Positions 1 through 5,797 of a stretch of 6,289 nucleotides of DNA are shown in pieces; within the stretch, counting starts at the first letter, position 1; each line of letters starts with the position of its first letter. The stretch is from Pseudomonadota bacterium. GTDB lineage: Bacteria; Pseudomonadota; Alphaproteobacteria; Rhizobiales; Hyphomicrobiaceae. Made by a program: the position numbers and the translations under genes. The stretch is taken from the NCBI GenBank assembly GCA_021813195.1, contig JAKALI010000254.1, positions 1 to 6,289 of the forward strand, in the 5' to 3' direction. The notes beneath the pieces are model-generated. The model ran no database searches, had not been told where the DNA came from, and saw nothing but the letters and a program-made list of their open reading frames with translations.

Positions 1-162
1 ACGTCAGGGCGTCATGTCGGTGGCGTCGACATATCCGAGGGAACCGACCTCGGTTCCAACACCAGCGAGAAATTTGGCCTGCGTCTGTTGGAACCGGCGG
101 ATCGGCCCAGCTAAAGTCGCCCTATCCTTGCATTTTCGGAATTACACTCCAAAATAGCAAGG
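1..162. other. Left edge: inverted repeats and possible cut gene tail
   Basis: No complete gene fits here. The plus strand is open in frame 1 from the window edge to a TAA at 112-114 (37 codons, ending ...LLEPADRPS). The minus strand is also open from just after a TAA at 144-142 down to a TGA at 6-4, ending ...GYVDATDMTP, but has no start codon inside the window. Both have a similar share of G/C at third codon positions (about two thirds), so I cannot decide which, if either, is a real gene end. I recognise neither peptide. The stretch is dominated by the GGAACCG repeats (40-96) and the palindrome at 124-164, both listed separately. Confidence 0.35.
35..96. repeat. Nested GGAACCG/CGGTTCC inverted repeats
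   Basis: Three copies of one heptamer lie in 60 bases: GGAACCG at 40-46, its complement CGGTTCC at 51-57, and GGAACCG at 90-96. The second and third copies belong to a perfect 11-base inverted repeat, CGGTTCCAACA (51-61) against TGTTGGAACCG (86-96), with a 24-base spacer. An overlapping smaller repeat, CCGAGG (35-40) against CCTCGG (48-53), shares the first part. Such an arrangement could be a recombinase or transposon-end site, or a repressor operator. A serine recombinase remnant lies 1.2 kb away, but nothing here ties the two together. Confidence 0.45.
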
Positions 163-164
163 AT
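124..164 (+). promoter_or_regulatory. Imperfect palindrome over the ATPase start codon
   Basis: The arm ATCCTTGCATTTTCGGA (124-140) is mirrored by TCCAAAATAGCAAGGAT (148-164) around the 7-base spacer ATTACAC. Sixteen bases pair, with one unpaired base on each side. The right arm contains the only AAGG-like ribosome-binding sequence (159-162), directly against the ATG, and covers the first two bases of that ATG. If transcribed, the hairpin would bury the translation start; as DNA, it is a candidate binding site for a dimeric regulator. Which of these applies cannot be told from the sequence. Confidence 0.6.
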
Positions 165-1341
165 GATTAAACGGCGAAAAGAAGCGCAGCTCAAGGAGCT
201 GATCGATACGACCCCGGCGGTGGCTCTCCTCGGCCCCCGACAGGTCGGCAAGACGACGCTAGCGCTCGAAATAGCGAGCAAGCGGCCGGCAATCTATCTC
301 GACCTCGAATCGGACGCCGACCGCGCCAAGCTCTCCGATCCGGAGCTCTACCTGAGCGCCCATGAAAACGAGCTCGTCGTCCTCGACGAAGTCCAGCGCG
401 CGCCAGGTCTCTTTCAGAATTTAAGAGGCCTCATCGATCGCGGCCGGACCAAGGGGTTGCGAGCGGGGCGGTTTTTGTTGCTCGGGTCAGCTTCCATAGA
501 CCTCCTCCAGCAATCCGGCGAAAGTCTGGCTGGCCGGATAGCGTATCTGGAACTCGCCCCTATCGACGGACTCGAGGTCGACGCTACTGACCAAGATCGC
601 CTTTGGGCCCGCGGCGGGTTTCCTGACAGTTTTCTCGCTATCGACGACCGGACAAGCCTCCGCTGGCGGCAGAATTTCATCCGCACCTATCTGGAGCGCG
701 ACATCCCTGCTCTCGGACCACGGATCGCCGCCGAAACGCTGCGACGGTTTTGGACAATGCTGGCGCACCACCAGTCGGGACTGATGAACGCTTCGGATTT
801 CGCCCGAGCACTCGGGGTCAACAGCAAAACCATTGACTCCTACCTTGACCTCATGGTCGACCTGCTCCTCGTCCGGCGGCTGGAGCCCTGGCACACAAAT
901 GTCGGGAAGCGCTTGATTAAATCTCCACGAGTCTACGTCCGGGATAGCGGGCTCGTTCACGCGCTACTCGGTCTGTCGACCCTCGACGAGATCCTCGGCC
1001 ATCCTATCGCCGGCGCGAGTTGGGAGGGATTTGCGATCGAAACTCTGATTTCCTGCCTCCCGGACGGCGGGCGCGCTAATTTCTATCGAACGGCGGCCGG
1101 CGCCGAAATCGATCTCGTCCTGACGCTGCCCGGCGATCAAATATGGGCTGTCGAGATCAAGCGAAGCTTGGCTCCGAAAGTAGAGCGCGGATTCCATCAT
1201 GCGTGCGTCGATCTTTCGCCAATACGGAAGTTCGTCGTCTACCCCGGCCGCGAAACCTACCCACTCGGCGAAGGCATCCAGGTCACGCCTCTCGACGAGC
1301 TTGCCGGCGAAATCGCCGGGCTTTATGCGAGTTCGCATTGA
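163..1341 (+). CDS. AAA_14/DUF4143 family ATPase
   Basis: This is a complete 392-residue P-loop ATPase of the AAA_14 plus DUF4143 architecture, close to the usual family length. Walker A is GPRQVGKTT (residues 24-32) and Walker B is LVVLDE (71-76). A sensor-like LLGSAS (106-111) and the typical SLAGR (121-125) and ARGGFP (149-154) motifs follow. The DUF4143 part covers roughly 170-335 and ends with E315-x-D317 and E331-x-K333, a pattern reminiscent of PD-(D/E)xK folds. No signal peptide or membrane segment is visible, so it should be cytoplasmic. The ATG at 163 is chosen because MIKR followed by a P-loop near residue 24 matches the family N-terminus. The only Shine-Dalgarno-like AAGG abuts the start, and a palindrome covers it. 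The biological role of this widespread, often mobile family is poorly defined; I read the gene as plasmid cargo. Its stop TGA overlaps the TTG of the following recombinase remnant. Confidence 0.93.
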   Translation: MIKRRKEAQLKELIDTTPAVALLGPRQVGKTTLALEIASKRPAIYLDLESDADRAKLSDPELYLSAHENELVVLDEVQRAPGLFQNLRGLIDRGRTKGLRAGRFLLLGSASIDLLQQSGESLAGRIAYLELAPIDGLEVDATDQDRLWARGGFPDSFLAIDDRTSLRWRQNFIRTYLERDIPALGPRIAAETLRRFWTMLAHHQSGLMNASDFARALGVNSKTIDSYLDLMVDLLLVRRLEPWHTNVGKRLIKSPRVYVRDSGLVHALLGLSTLDEILGHPIAGASWEGFAIETLISCLPDGGRANFYRTAAGAEIDLVLTLPGDQIWAVEIKRSLAPKVERGFHHACVDLSPIRKFVVYPGRETYPLGEGIQVTPLDELAGEIAGLYASSH

Positions 1342-1949
1342 CCACAGTCCGACCCGCAGCGACCGGCCGCCACCTCGGCTACGCTCGCGTCTCGACCGAG
1401 GATCAGGCGACCGACGCACAGACCGATGAATTGCGCGCCGCCGCCAAGGCCCGTGGAAAACTGCCTGGAAATCCCGGACTTCGCGCCCGCGACCCGACGG
1501 CTATCCGAAAGGCTGCAGCCGCCCGCGATAAGGTTTTCACCGGCGACGTGCTTACGACGATGGATCGCTGGCTACCCACCGTGCGCCGGATGCGGCCGTC
1601 CTCGCCGTGGGACGACGTGGTGCGCGTGCTCAACCCGGACGGCGGCCAGAAATGGTCCGTCGAGCGCTTGCGGCGCGCGGTCCGTCGAGCGGTCCGGGAA
1701 CGCGTGGCCGATCCCATCCTGCTCGAACGCGCACCCCGCAGTCCGCCAGAAGATCGGCTGATGATGCTCGTTGCCGGCATCGCCATGGCGAACCCCGACA
1801 TGTCGCTGCGCGCGATCGGCGCCCAGCTCGAACAGATGCGCGAACGCACCCCTCGCGGCGCTCCGAAATGGTCGGCATCATCGGTCAAGCACTTGCTCGA
1901 CCAGGCAGCCAAGCTCGGACTCGCGCCGAACCTCACCTCAGGCCGGTGA
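1338..1949 (+). pseudogene. Serine recombinase remnant with internal deletion
   Basis: The frame opens at a TTG whose last two bases are the first two of the ATPase stop (TTGA) and runs 203 codons. Residues 13-35 (LGYARVSTEDQ and onward to DELRAA) are the start of a resolvase/invertase catalytic domain, with S19 at the nucleophile position. The protein then jumps straight to ARGKLPGNPG, which normally follows the catalytic domain. The roughly 100 or more residues holding the remaining catalytic arginines are absent, and I do not find them in other frames. The C-terminal part looks intact, with two helical DNA-binding-like blocks: about WLPTVRRM to RRAVRE and LMMLVAGIAM to VKHLLDQAAKLGL. The deletion keeps the frame open. 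It cannot be a working recombinase, but a DNA-binding fragment could still be made. An in-frame start further upstream (1143) lies inside the ATPase gene and gives no recognisable protein. The end converges on repC. Confidence 0.75.
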
Positions 1950-1958
1950 TCGGACCGG
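1943..1958. other. Short hairpin between converging genes
   Basis: CCGGT (1943-1947) and ACCGG (1954-1958) form a 5-base-pair inverted repeat in the 13-base gap between the recombinase remnant and the end of repC. Neither strand shows a T run after it, so it is a poor candidate for an intrinsic terminator. It is recorded because no better terminator is visible for either gene. Confidence 0.2.
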
Positions 1959-1962
1959 AACA

Positions 1963-3228
1963 TCATGCCGATTTCTTCTCACGCTTGCGGCTGCTGATCA
2001 GCGCCATCAGCATCGGACCGATCGAGAACTCGCCAGCCTGAGATTTCCGGCTGAGTTCGCGGATATATCCGCCTGCGGAATTGATCGTCGGGCCCTTCTG
2101 CAGGATGCAGGCGAGCACAATCGCAGCGTAGACCTCGCCCATCGTGGTTTGCGCCTCCTCCCAGGCGCTCGGGCTCACCCCGACCAGCGGCCGGACGACG
2201 TTTGCGGTCGCCAGGAAATCGCGCCAGTTCGAAATCCCGCCCTTGGCGTAATCGATCATGTCGGGACAGGCGTCGAGCACCATCCGGAGCGGGAACGACC
2301 CCTCTGTTTTCGATCCCGGCTTCGGTTCTGGAGCCCGCGATGTCTCGGGATTGGGCTCGGGCGCCGCGCCCCGACCTTCTCGAAGGTCCGGTTCAAGATC
2401 AGGAAGGGAGTCTGGATTTGAATTCTGTTTGTGGCGCTCAGAATGAGACTCATTGGCGCTTAGATTCGATGTTTTTATGTGATTTTCCAGAAGGCTGAGG
2501 ATTTCGTCAGCGAGCATCGACAGTTCGTCGGCGATCGGCTCCAGGGCCTGGCGGGTCGCCGTGCGTGGAATCCGCTCTACGATCGAGCGAAACAGGGCGT
2601 GCATCTCGACCCAGTCGGCCGGCCCGTGGACTGCCCCCTGCCCTGCCTGGCGCGTCGCAACGCCCTCCTCCATACCAGTGGCGATCATCTTGACGATGTC
2701 GCGTCGGCAGATGGTGATGCGTTCTCGCACGAAGGCGAGCGCACGAGCTTCGGCGCGAATTTCGTCGGCCCAGGCTTCAAACTCTTCGGCGCGAGCCACG
2801 AGCGGCGAAAGATCGAAGCCGAAGGCGAGTTCAATCTCCCCTGCCCTGTCCTTGCGGGCGTAGCGCTTGCCGTTGGGGCTATCGCGCCGGACGATGAGAC
2901 CGGCGTCGACCAGGCAAGCCAGATGCCGCCGCAGGGTCGCTGGCGCCATGCCGTGGGCGCGTAGCGCGAGCTGCCGGTTCGACGGAAAGACGATCAGGTC
3001 TTCGCCCGTCAAAACGGTCTCCGGATGGAACGTAAGCAACGCGTTTAACACCGACAGCGCGCGCTCGGACACGCCGATGCGCGGCTTTGCGGTGCAGATG
3101 GCGCGAAACACATTCCACTTGTGGACCGCTTTCTCCGGCGGTCGTGATTTTGCGATCTGCTGTGTCGCCACATGGGCGAGCGTCAGCGATCGCCGCCCAA
3201 AGGGCGTCGTCGATATATGAGGTTGCAT
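1963..3228 (-). CDS. repC: Replication initiator protein RepC
   Basis: This 421-residue protein initiates replication of repABC plasmids by binding the origin within its own gene. The N-terminus, with TTPFGRR (7-13) and LTLAHVATQ, is characteristic. A winged-helix DNA-binding core covers about 38-145, including VFPSNRQLALRAHG (80-93), TLRRHLACLVDAGLI and NGKRYARKD. Residues 248-278, including ESHSERHKQNSNPDS, are coded by the AT-rich origin-like stretch. A Pro/Glu-rich linker (about 283-306) follows, then a C-terminal domain (about 311-400) with SNWRDFLATANVVRPLVGVS. The ATG at 3228 has AAGG eight bases upstream; that site lies in a hairpin (3232-3253). The gene is last in the operon, 191 bases after repB, and the gap encodes the antisense RNA that should limit RepC synthesis. 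All domains seem intact. Confidence 0.97.
   Translation of the reverse strand: MQPHISTTPFGRRSLTLAHVATQQIAKSRPPEKAVHKWNVFRAICTAKPRIGVSERALSVLNALLTFHPETVLTGEDLIVFPSNRQLALRAHGMAPATLRRHLACLVDAGLIVRRDSPNGKRYARKDRAGEIELAFGFDLSPLVARAEEFEAWADEIRAEARALAFVRERITICRRDIVKMIATGMEEGVATRQAGQGAVHGPADWVEMHALFRSIVERIPRTATRQALEPIADELSMLADEILSLLENHIKTSNLSANESHSERHKQNSNPDSLPDLEPDLREGRGAAPEPNPETSRAPEPKPGSKTEGSFPLRMVLDACPDMIDYAKGGISNWRDFLATANVVRPLVGVSPSAWEEAQTTMGEVYAAIVLACILQKGPTINSAGGYIRELSRKSQAGEFSIGPMLMALISSRKREKKSA
2406..2490. other. oriV: AT-rich putative origin of replication inside repC
   Basis: Positions 2411-2490 are about 40% G+C by hand count, clearly below the surrounding coding sequence. The stretch falls in the middle of repC, where the origins of studied repABC plasmids have been mapped. 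Three GANTC sites lie within 60 bases: GAGTC at 2408-2412, GACTC at 2447-2451 and GATTC at 2463-2467. I do not see clear iterated repeats, so the call rests on position, base composition and family knowledge. Confidence 0.5.
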
Positions 3229-3231
3229 TGG

Positions 3232-3253
3232 CTTTGCCTTTATTCAGGCAAAG
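3232..3253 (-). promoter_or_regulatory. Hairpin hiding the repC ribosome-binding site
   Basis: In the repC leader, CTTTGCCT (3253-3246 on the minus strand) pairs perfectly with AGGCAAAG (3239-3232) across a 6-base loop. The right arm holds most of the AAGG Shine-Dalgarno (3240-3237), eight bases before the repC ATG. This matches the translational switch described for repABC leaders, in which antisense-RNA binding favours a structure that shuts off repC. No U run follows, so I infer blocking of translation rather than termination. Confidence 0.6.
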
Positions 3254-3298
3254 GAAATCCGCTCGCCAAAACGGCGCATCAAATCTCTTGCGAGACTC

Positions 3299-3327
3299 TT
3301 GACTGTGATTCGCGGAAGTGGGATTCT
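3299..3327 (+). promoter_or_regulatory. Promoter of the counter-transcribed RNA
   Basis: TTGACT (3299-3304) is a five-of-six match to the -35 box. It is followed after 17 bases by the weaker -10 candidate GATTCT (3322-3327), giving a start near 3334. The direction is opposite to repABC. Position and spacing to the terminator at 3350-3386 fit the constitutive antisense-RNA promoter of this plasmid family. Two GANTC sites lie in or between the boxes. Confidence 0.6.
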
Positions 3328-3333
3328 TGCGTT

Positions 3334-3386
3334 GCTACACACTAAGAAGGGCTTCCGGAACTCCGTTTCGGGGGCCTTTTTCTTTT
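3334..3386 (+). ncRNA. Antisense RNA controlling repC (incompatibility RNA)
   Basis: A short RNA of about 53 bases is predicted between the promoter at 3299-3327 and the terminator ending near 3386, on the strand opposite to repABC in the repB-repC gap. Known repABC plasmids carry a small counter-transcribed RNA (incA/ctRNA) of about this size in exactly this position. It pairs with the repC leader and lowers RepC production, which sets copy number and incompatibility. The start is inferred from the promoter, so the 5' end could be off by a few bases. Confidence 0.8.
3350..3386 (+). terminator. Intrinsic terminator of the antisense RNA
   Basis: GGCTTCCGGAA (3350-3360) pairs with TTTCGGGGGCC (3366-3376) over all 11 positions, counting three G-U pairs, around the 5-base loop CTCCG. 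It is followed by TTTTTCTTTT (3377-3386). The T run lies on the plus-strand side only, so it terminates the antisense RNA and not repABC. In the operon transcript the complementary hairpin is the likely target of the antisense RNA. Confidence 0.88.
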
Positions 3387-3419
3387 GCCGGCCTGATCCG
3401 AAGTTTCTTCCAATGACCG

Positions 3420-4454
3420 CTATTCGGCTGGCGCCTCCTTCACCTGTGATTGATAGGATGCGTACAGGCGATCCATCTGCTTCAACAGAAAATCACCAAA
3501 CCCTGGGGCGGCTTTCTCATCGATCGCGACGGTGAACTTCCGCGGGTCCGCCTTGATTCGCGCAATTCTGCACCCCCCGCCGTTCGACCAATAGCTTCCC
3601 TCGGACGCAGGCTTTCGCGACTTGCCCAGAGGAGAAGCGATTTGCGGGCCGTCCGGCGTTGAGAAATACACGAGCGCCAGTTCAAATCGCTCGTCAGACG
3701 CTGCGGCAGCGAACTCGGCGGTAGCAGACAGCGGCTCCAAGCTTCGCGTATCACCGTTCGCCTCGTACTGCGTCGCCAACTCGACCCAACGATCTCGGCC
3801 GGTCGATGGTGCCGCGCCGATTGCCTCGATGAGAGAGGTCGGCAACTTGCTGGCGACCGAGATCATGCGCGACACGACGGTCTTGTCGACCCCGAGCGCG
3901 CTCATGATCGTCTCGCGATCTTGGCCGATCTCCTCAAGACGGCGCGCAAAGAGAGCTCGCTCGACAAATGAGAGATTCGCGCGAGCGCTGTTTTCCTGGC
4001 CCTGTGCCAGGACGAGATCTCGATTCGTGAGTTGTTTGACGACCGCGCGAACAGGTCGCCCGAGAACTTGCGCAGCTCGAACGCGCCGATGACCGAAAGC
4101 AACCTGATACCGTGTCTCGGCGTCCGGATGGCGGCGAACCAAGATCGGGGAATCCTGTCCCCGCTCGCGGATCGCCTGAACGAGGGCCTGGAATTCGTCG
4201 TCGTCTTGCGACAGGCGGTCGGCGACAAAGGACGCATCGATCTCGCTAGGATCAAGTTCGACCACGATTTCTCCCGCGGTCAGCCGAGCCTCGATCTCCC
4301 GAGCGGCGTCGGCCTTGGCGGCGAGCGCGTCGATTTCCCGAACGACGCTTCCGAAGGCGCCCGACGTTCGCACCTGCCGCCCTCGAACGGGGGTCGAGTT
4401 GACTGCAGTCAACTTTTCATCGGGCAGATTGGTAAGGATGCCCCGTCTCGACAT
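3420..4454 (-). CDS. repB: Plasmid partition protein RepB (ParB family)
   Basis: RepB binds the parS palindromes and works with RepA to segregate the plasmid. The chosen start is the ATG at 4454, giving 344 residues. It shares its A with the repA stop (TGATG), and GGGGAAG lies six bases upstream; a TTG at 4469 adds five residues but lacks support. The N-terminus MSRRGIL is followed by a ParB N-terminal domain (about 64-160). That domain contains SPILVRRHPD, the GHRR motif (121-124) and ENSARANLSFVERA (154-167), the regions used for CTP binding in ParB proteins. A helix-turn-helix covers about 181-201 (TIMSALGVDKTVVSRMISVA), and the C-terminus (about 315-335) resembles the dimer domain. Codons 14-20 contain a perfect parS. 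The one-base overlap points to translational coupling with repA. Confidence 0.97.
   Translation of the reverse strand: MSRRGILTNLPDEKLTAVNSTPVRGRQVRTSGAFGSVVREIDALAAKADAAREIEARLTAGEIVVELDPSEIDASFVADRLSQDDDEFQALVQAIRERGQDSPILVRRHPDAETRYQVAFGHRRVRAAQVLGRPVRAVVKQLTNRDLVLAQGQENSARANLSFVERALFARRLEEIGQDRETIMSALGVDKTVVSRMISVASKLPTSLIEAIGAAPSTGRDRWVELATQYEANGDTRSLEPLSATAEFAAAASDERFELALVYFSTPDGPQIASPLGKSRKPASEGSYWSNGGGCRIARIKADPRKFTVAIDEKAAPGFGDFLLKQMDRLYASYQSQVKEAPAE
4397..4414. other. parS: parS centromere site inside repB
   Basis: AGTTGACTGCAGTCAACT is a perfect 18-base palindrome whose 16-base core (4398-4413) matches the repABC parS consensus GTTNNCNGCNGNNAAC. It is identical to the site upstream of repA. 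On the minus strand it codes for K14-L-T-A-V-N-S20 of RepB, so the protein sequence there is constrained by the binding site. RepB is the expected ligand. Confidence 0.87.
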
Positions 4455-5668
4455 CAGTTTCTTCCCCAAGCTTTGCGGATCAGTCCCTCGATTTCGCCGT
4501 TGACCGCATCGAGGGACTCCATCGCCCGGTCATAGGTAGATGAGGTGAATTGCCGGCGCTCAACCTCGTACAGGGTCTGTTTGGTCAGCCCCGCATCCGA
4601 GATCGCGACGCTCTTGAGCATCGGGTTAGTCAGAACGTTACGGCCGAACAGGGACCGGATGAATGCGGCCATGTCCGTCTGCGGCCCGTCTGTGGCCTCG
4701 TACCGCGTGATCAGATATCTGATCCAGTCGTGACGCATTCCGCCGCCAGCGGCTTTCAGATGCGACATGACATCGCCGAGCATCAGCAGGAACTGACACA
4801 TCGACATGACGTCGAGCATCTGGGGATGCACCGTAATTAGAAGCGCCGTAGCCGTGCAGAGCGCGCTCATCGTGAGATAGCCCAGTTGCGGCGGACAATC
4901 GATCACAACAACATCATAGCGGTCGGCGACCGGCTCCAGCACTTCATCGAGCCGCGCAAAGAAGATCCGTCCCATAGACCCTCGCTCGTTAGAAGCGAGG
5001 ATCCGCGGCGTGTCGTATTCAAATTCCGACAGCTCGATGTTCCCGGGCACAATATCGAGGCCAGGGATATTTGTCGGCTTGATGAGGTCTGCGAGCGGCC
5101 GACGCTCATCATCGTAGCGTAGCGCTGCGTAGAGAGTTTCGTTCGGACCGACGTCGAACTCCGGTTGGATGCCGTGCAGTGCCGAGAAGCTTGCCTGCGG
5201 GTCGAGGTCAATGGCCAGAACACGATAGCCATTGAGGGCAAGGTGCTGAGCAAGGTGGGCAGCCGTAGTAGTCTTGCCGCTCCCGCCTTTGAAATTGACG
5301 ACTGCGACGATCTGAAGATGTTCGTTTCCGCGCCTGTGCGGCACGTAACGACGACTAGCCCGACCGTTCTCGTCGAGAAAGCGACGCAGTTCCTGGATCT
5401 GATCCGCGGTGTAGGATCGCCGCCCGGAGGCGGTAACATCGGGTGCCGGCCCCTTGCCTTCCAATGAGAGGTTCCGCAAATAGCCAGCCTTCACCCCAAG
5501 GAGTTTTGCTGTCTCGCCCAATTGAAACGAGCGAAGGGGTTTGCGCGCCGAAGGAGGGAACAGGCGAAGTCGTAGGGCCTGCAATTTCTCGGACAGATCA
5601 CGGCCATGCTCTGTTATGAGCAAGTCGGAGTCCGCTTGATGGTCGGCTATATCGCTCGCGTGAATCAT
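4454..5668 (-). CDS. repA: Plasmid partition ATPase RepA (ParA family)
   Basis: RepA is the Walker-type ATPase that moves plasmid copies apart with RepB and represses the repABC operon. From the ATG at 5668 it has 404 residues, normal for the family. Residues 17-41 (LLITEHGRDLSEKLQALRLRLFPP region) and a DNA-binding helix-turn-helix near 49-73 (GETAKLLGVKAGYLRNLSLEGKGP region) form the repressor part. The ATPase follows: deviant Walker A KGGSGKTT (127-134), DLDPQ (154-158) and Walker B VVIDCPPQ (254-261). The start is uncertain. An ATG at 5686 has GGAG three bases upstream, and the frame stays open to a TTG at 5749. I prefer 5668 because it gives the usual N-terminal length and the added codons are AT-rich, unlike the gene. 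It overlaps repB by one base. Confidence 0.96.
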   Translation of the reverse strand: MIHASDIADHQADSDLLITEHGRDLSEKLQALRLRLFPPSARKPLRSFQLGETAKLLGVKAGYLRNLSLEGKGPAPDVTASGRRSYTADQIQELRRFLDENGRASRRYVPHRRGNEHLQIVAVVNFKGGSGKTTTAAHLAQHLALNGYRVLAIDLDPQASFSALHGIQPEFDVGPNETLYAALRYDDERRPLADLIKPTNIPGLDIVPGNIELSEFEYDTPRILASNERGSMGRIFFARLDEVLEPVADRYDVVVIDCPPQLGYLTMSALCTATALLITVHPQMLDVMSMCQFLLMLGDVMSHLKAAGGGMRHDWIRYLITRYEATDGPQTDMAAFIRSLFGRNVLTNPMLKSVAISDAGLTKQTLYEVERRQFTSSTYDRAMESLDAVNGEIEGLIRKAWGRN

Positions 5669-5719
5669 TCGCCCAATTCCAAACATGCGCTCCAAACGCA
5701 ACATTGAGCGATGAAGCGC

Positions 5720-5749
5720 ATCTAGACGACGATTTAATGATTCGAACAA
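5720..5749 (-). promoter_or_regulatory. Candidate repA promoter
   Basis: On the minus strand TTGTTC (5749-5744) and CTAGAT (5725-5720), 18 bases apart, make the best but weak -35/-10 pair in this AT-rich stretch. Transcription would start near 5712, leaving a leader of about 44 bases before the repA ATG at 5668. The pair lies just downstream of an inverted repeat and of parS, where RepA or RepB repression would be expected to act. Confidence 0.3.
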
Positions 5750-5757
5750 GAAATTTT

Positions 5758-5778
5758 GCGTTAATGAAAGGTTAACGC
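5758..5778. promoter_or_regulatory. Inverted repeat upstream of repA, possible RepA operator
   Basis: GCGTTAA (5758-5764) and TTAACGC (5772-5778) form a perfect 7-base inverted repeat around a 7-base spacer, 90 bases before the repA ATG. RepA proteins of this family repress their own promoter, helped by RepB, so a dimer-sized repeat here is a sensible operator candidate. The assignment is inference from position and symmetry. Confidence 0.45.
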
Positions 5779-5797
5779 GGCCAGCCGTTGAAACGGA

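Noticed and set aside
487..960. 157-codon minus-strand frame inside the ATPase gene
   Set aside because: The plus strand encodes Walker motifs and the DUF4143 domain without a break; the antisense peptide matches nothing I recognise.
1143..1337. Upstream extension of the recombinase frame
   Set aside because: It lies entirely inside the ATPase gene, is Arg-rich and shows no domain; the recognisable part begins after the TTG at 1338.
1403..1966. 187-codon open frame on the minus strand opposite the recombinase remnant
   Set aside because: It is very rich in Ser and Arg, has no recognisable motif, and lies antisense to a frame with clear recombinase homology; it looks like a high-GC shadow frame.
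3340..3376. Terminator hairpin read as an attenuator of the repABC transcript
   Set aside because: The T run lies only on the plus-strand side; on the minus strand the hairpin is preceded by A residues and not followed by U, so it should not terminate the operon by itself.
3299..3535. 78-codon plus-strand frame starting at the antisense-RNA promoter
   Set aside because: Its start lies in the promoter, it runs through a strong intrinsic terminator, and it continues antisense to repB, so translation is unlikely.
4903..5439. 178-codon minus-strand frame within repA
   Set aside because: It is an alternative frame of repA; the repA frame carries all the ParA motifs.
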